Source: Roseomonas genomospecies 6
GTDB taxonomy: Bacteria; Pseudomonadota; Alphaproteobacteria; Azospirillales; Azospirillaceae
Length of the DNA stretch: 64,000 nucleotides
Assembly: GCF_008365375.1 (NCBI RefSeq)
Contig: NZ_QOKW01000010.1
Coordinates: 62,001-126,000 of the forward strand
Reading direction: 5' to 3'
Part shown: positions 62,084-64,000 of the stretch, one piece after another
Position numbering within the stretch: position 1 is the stretch's first letter
How the letters are laid out: every line of letters begins with the position of its first letter
Notes under the pieces: model-generated
The model's input: the letters and a program-made list of their open reading frames with translations, nothing else
Told to the model about the DNA's origin: nothing
Databases searched by the model: none
Translations under genes and position numbers: made by a program

Positions 62084-63343
62084 ATGACCGTTACCGAGAA
62101 CGCTTCCAAAAAAACGATCGCCGTGAACTCCAGTGGAGAATCCCCAATGTACACCGACGCGCTTGGCGGCGATGTCCTGTGCCCCACGTCGTCCGTCGAG
62201 ATCGACCGGGTCGACCGCAGCGGCTGGTACGCCATCCTGGATGGCTTCGACGACGCCAACATCTTCCAGACCTGGGATTATGGCCGAATCGCCCACGCCG
62301 GGCGCGAGCTGAGCCACCTCGTCGTGCGGCGCGACGGGCAACCGGTGGCTGCGGTCCAGGTGTTGCTGCGCCGCGTGCCGGGAATCGGCGGCCTGGCGCT
62401 GGTCATGTGGGGTCCGATGTGGCACCCGCGCGGCAAGGGGCCGGACCACGCCGCCCTGACGACCGCGCTCCACGCGCTGAAGGCGGAATACGCGGACCGG
62501 CGCGGCCTGCTGCTGCGCCTGCTGCCCCACGTCTCCCAGGAGGATGGCGAGGCGGTGACGGCGGCGCTCGGCACGCTGGGAATGCTGCCGCAGGAGCGGG
62601 CACCCTACCGCACCTTCATCACCGACCTGACGCCGGACGAGCCGGGCCTGCGTTCGAACCTGTCCCACCATTGGCGGCGCGGGCTGAACAAGGCCGAGCG
62701 GATGGGGATCGAAGTCGTCGAGGGCTCCCACACCGACCTGCTGGAAACCATCGACGACATCTTCGTGGAGACGCAGCGCCGCAAGGGCTTCAAGGCCTAC
62801 GACAGCCGGACCTTCACCCGGATCAACGAGGCGCTGCCGACGCGGCACAAGATGCGCGCCTTCCTTGCCCTGCACGAGGGGCGGCCCGTGGCCGGCGTGG
62901 TCGTGTCGCTGTTCGGGACCACCGGGCAGATGCAGAACTCCGCCACGCTGGAGGCCGGTCTGCGGGTGAACGCCGCCTACCTGCTGCAATGGCGGGCGAT
63001 GCTGTGGATCAAGGCCAACGGCGGCTTGCGCTACGATCTGCACGGGGTGAACGCCCAGACCAACCCCGGAGTCTACCAGTTCAAGCGCGGCCTTGCCGGT
63101 AAGAAGCCGGTCGAGACGCTCCACATCGGCACCTTCGAAACGCCCGGTCCCCTGCCCAGCCGCCTGCTGGTCCATGGCGGCGAATCGATGCGCGCCCTTT
63201 CCGTCCGCTGGAAGATGCAGGCCGTCGAGATGGCGAACCGGCTGCGCAATCGGAAGCCGGATCAGCCCGCTCCCGCCCCGGCTGACGACTTGGATGCTCC
63301 TGAAACCGCCGTTCTGGCCAAGGCGCCGACCGGCCAGGCGTGA
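62084..63343 (+). CDS. FemAB/GNAT-like peptidoglycan- or polysaccharide-associated acyltransferase
   Basis: A 419-aa protein of the FemAB-like tandem GNAT fold. NIFQTWDYGRIAHAGR matches the N-terminal half pattern, SHHWRRGLNKAERMGI the central linker, and LQWRAMLWIKANGGLRYDLHGVNAQTNPGVYQFKRG (split here for length) the second GNAT half, with YDLHGVN as in FemAB/lipid II-glycine glycyltransferase-like proteins. In Gram-negative bacteria such proteins occur beside exopolysaccharide or lipid genes, often with unknown donor and acceptor. It follows the membrane acyltransferase by 7 bp. The C-terminal ~30 residues are Pro/Ala-rich. Confidence 0.8.
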   Translation: MTVTENASKKTIAVNSSGESPMYTDALGGDVLCPTSSVEIDRVDRSGWYAILDGFDDANIFQTWDYGRIAHAGRELSHLVVRRDGQPVAAVQVLLRRVPGIGGLALVMWGPMWHPRGKGPDHAALTTALHALKAEYADRRGLLLRLLPHVSQEDGEAVTAALGTLGMLPQERAPYRTFITDLTPDEPGLRSNLSHHWRRGLNKAERMGIEVVEGSHTDLLETIDDIFVETQRRKGFKAYDSRTFTRINEALPTRHKMRAFLALHEGRPVAGVVVSLFGTTGQMQNSATLEAGLRVNAAYLLQWRAMLWIKANGGLRYDLHGVNAQTNPGVYQFKRGLAGKKPVETLHIGTFETPGPLPSRLLVHGGESMRALSVRWKMQAVEMANRLRNRKPDQPAPAPADDLDAPETAVLAKAPTGQA

Positions 63344-63392
63344 AGCCGCCCCCACCGCCGTGCTAGGATCGGCCGGGAACGGAGGCCGATCC

Positions 63393-64000
63393 ATGACCAG
63401 CATTCCCCTGATGATGCAGGAGGCCGCAACCGCCCCCGCGGCGGTGCGGCGCCTGCTGGACCACGACGCCGGGGCGGTGGCCGCCCTCGCCGACCGGCTG
63501 CGGGCCGTTCCGCCGCCCTTCGCGATGACCATCGCGCGGGGCAGCAGCGACCACGCCGCCGGCTACGCCCGCTACCTGTTCGAAACGGCGCTGGGACTGG
63601 TCACCGCCTCGGCGGCGCCCTCCGTGGTGACGGCCTACGGGGCGGAGCTGCGGGTGAAGGACGCCTTCGTCCTCGCCATCTCCCAATCGGGCCAGAGCCC
63701 CGACCTGTTGCGGGTCGCGGAGACGGCGCGGGCGGGCGGCGCCCTGACGGCGGCTCTGGTCAACGCGGCGGACTCGCCGCTGGCGGAGCGGGTCGCCCAT
63801 CCCCTGCCTCTGCACGCCGGGCCGGAATTGAGCGTCGCCGCGACCAAGAGCTTCGTCGCCAGCCTCGCCGCCATCGCCCGCCTGACCGCCGTCTGGACCG
63901 CCGACGCGGCGCTTCTCGACGCCCTTCCACATCTGCCCGGGCGGCTGGAGCGGGCCGGCGCCGCGGACTGGTCGGCGGCGCAGCCGGTGCTGGAGGAGGT
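63393..64000 (+). CDS. SIS-domain sugar isomerase/deaminase (GlmS/AgaS-like), partial at window end
   Basis: The first 202 residues of a gene that runs out of the window. It has the SIS sugar-phosphate fold: FAMTIARGSSDHAAGYARYLFE, then the phosphate-binding loop AISQSGQSPDLLRVAE and LSVAATKSFVASLAAIARL, as in the isomerase half of GlmS. The N-terminal glutaminase domain of GlmS is absent, so it is a stand-alone isomerase/deaminase of the NagB-II/AgaS/FrlB type that uses amino-sugar or related phosphates. ATG 63393 follows GGAGG. The gene is not truncated by mutation. Confidence 0.85.
   Translation, partial: MTSIPLMMQEAATAPAAVRRLLDHDAGAVAALADRLRAVPPPFAMTIARGSSDHAAGYARYLFETALGLVTASAAPSVVTAYGAELRVKDAFVLAISQSGQSPDLLRVAETARAGGALTAALVNAADSPLAERVAHPLPLHAGPELSVAATKSFVASLAAIARLTAVWTADAALLDALPHLPGRLERAGAADWSAAQPVLEE

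Noticed and set aside
1..64000. Insertion sequences, prophage, CRISPR array, tRNA or rRNA genes
   Set aside because: No transposase, integrase, phage structural gene, repeat-spacer pattern, cloverleaf or rRNA sequence was recognised.

Overview
The window is GC-rich throughout (roughly two thirds G+C), with dense, often overlapping genes and strong third-position G/C bias. Gene content points to an alphaproteobacterium of the Azospirillum/Rhodospirillaceae type: three chemoreceptors that all end in a PilZ domain, a poly-HAMP hybrid kinase, LIV-type and ThuE-type ABC importers, a PmtA-like phospholipid methyltransferase and PhaB. A parA-parB pair at 55347-57219 sits without the usual chromosomal gidAB/dnaA neighbours, so the replicon may be a chromid or megaplasmid. 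This is an inference; no RepA/RepC or origin was seen.

Layout. 1-5.3 kb: tail of a peptide natural-product (probably siderophore) operon with an Fe(II)/2-oxoglutarate oxygenase, two cyclic-peptide-type ABC exporters and a type II thioesterase, joined by 4-bp stop/start overlaps and closed by a hairpin terminator. 5.4-7.5 kb: DUF697 protein, small membrane protein and SPFH/band-7 protein. 7.5-22 kb: signalling block with a globin-MCP-PilZ-CZB receptor, a Cache-MCP-PilZ receptor, a DUF4142 lipoprotein, a pentapeptide-repeat protein, a single-domain response regulator, a 1640-aa poly-HAMP hybrid kinase and a second hybrid kinase. 22-32.4 kb: mostly small genes (glycine-zipper, DUF3108, GNAT, GH13 glucosidase, SDR, DUF1289, TerB-like, O-methyltransferase) and mntP behind a yybP-ykoY manganese riboswitch. 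32.4-36.4 kb: an LplT-PlsC-acyl-ACP synthetase triple fusion with a TetR regulator and a clear palindromic operator.

36.5-44.5 kb: a catabolic/uptake region with an M20 amidohydrolase, an FAD amine-oxidase-like protein, an ATC-hydrolase-family protein and a complete LIV importer. 44.6-49.3 kb: an Aer-like PAS-MCP-PilZ receptor, YnfA, an NADPH-FMN reductase and an LctP-type permease. 49.3-54.3 kb: a trehalose/maltose-type ABC importer operon with a DeoR/GlpR regulator. 54.5-59.4 kb: PmtA-like methyltransferase, parAB, and three unrecognised genes directly downstream of parB. 59.7-64 kb: phaB with tandem hairpins, a membrane acyltransferase, a FemAB-like protein and the start of a SIS-domain sugar isomerase gene.

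Recurrent short palindromes of the ccctctcccc/ggggagaggg type lie between genes at five places, one pair forming a composite inverted element. The best candidates for undescribed biology are the three-gene cassette after parB, the ATC-hydrolase/oxidase/LIV cluster, and the globin-MCP-PilZ-CZB receptor. No rRNA, tRNA, CRISPR array, insertion sequence or prophage was found.
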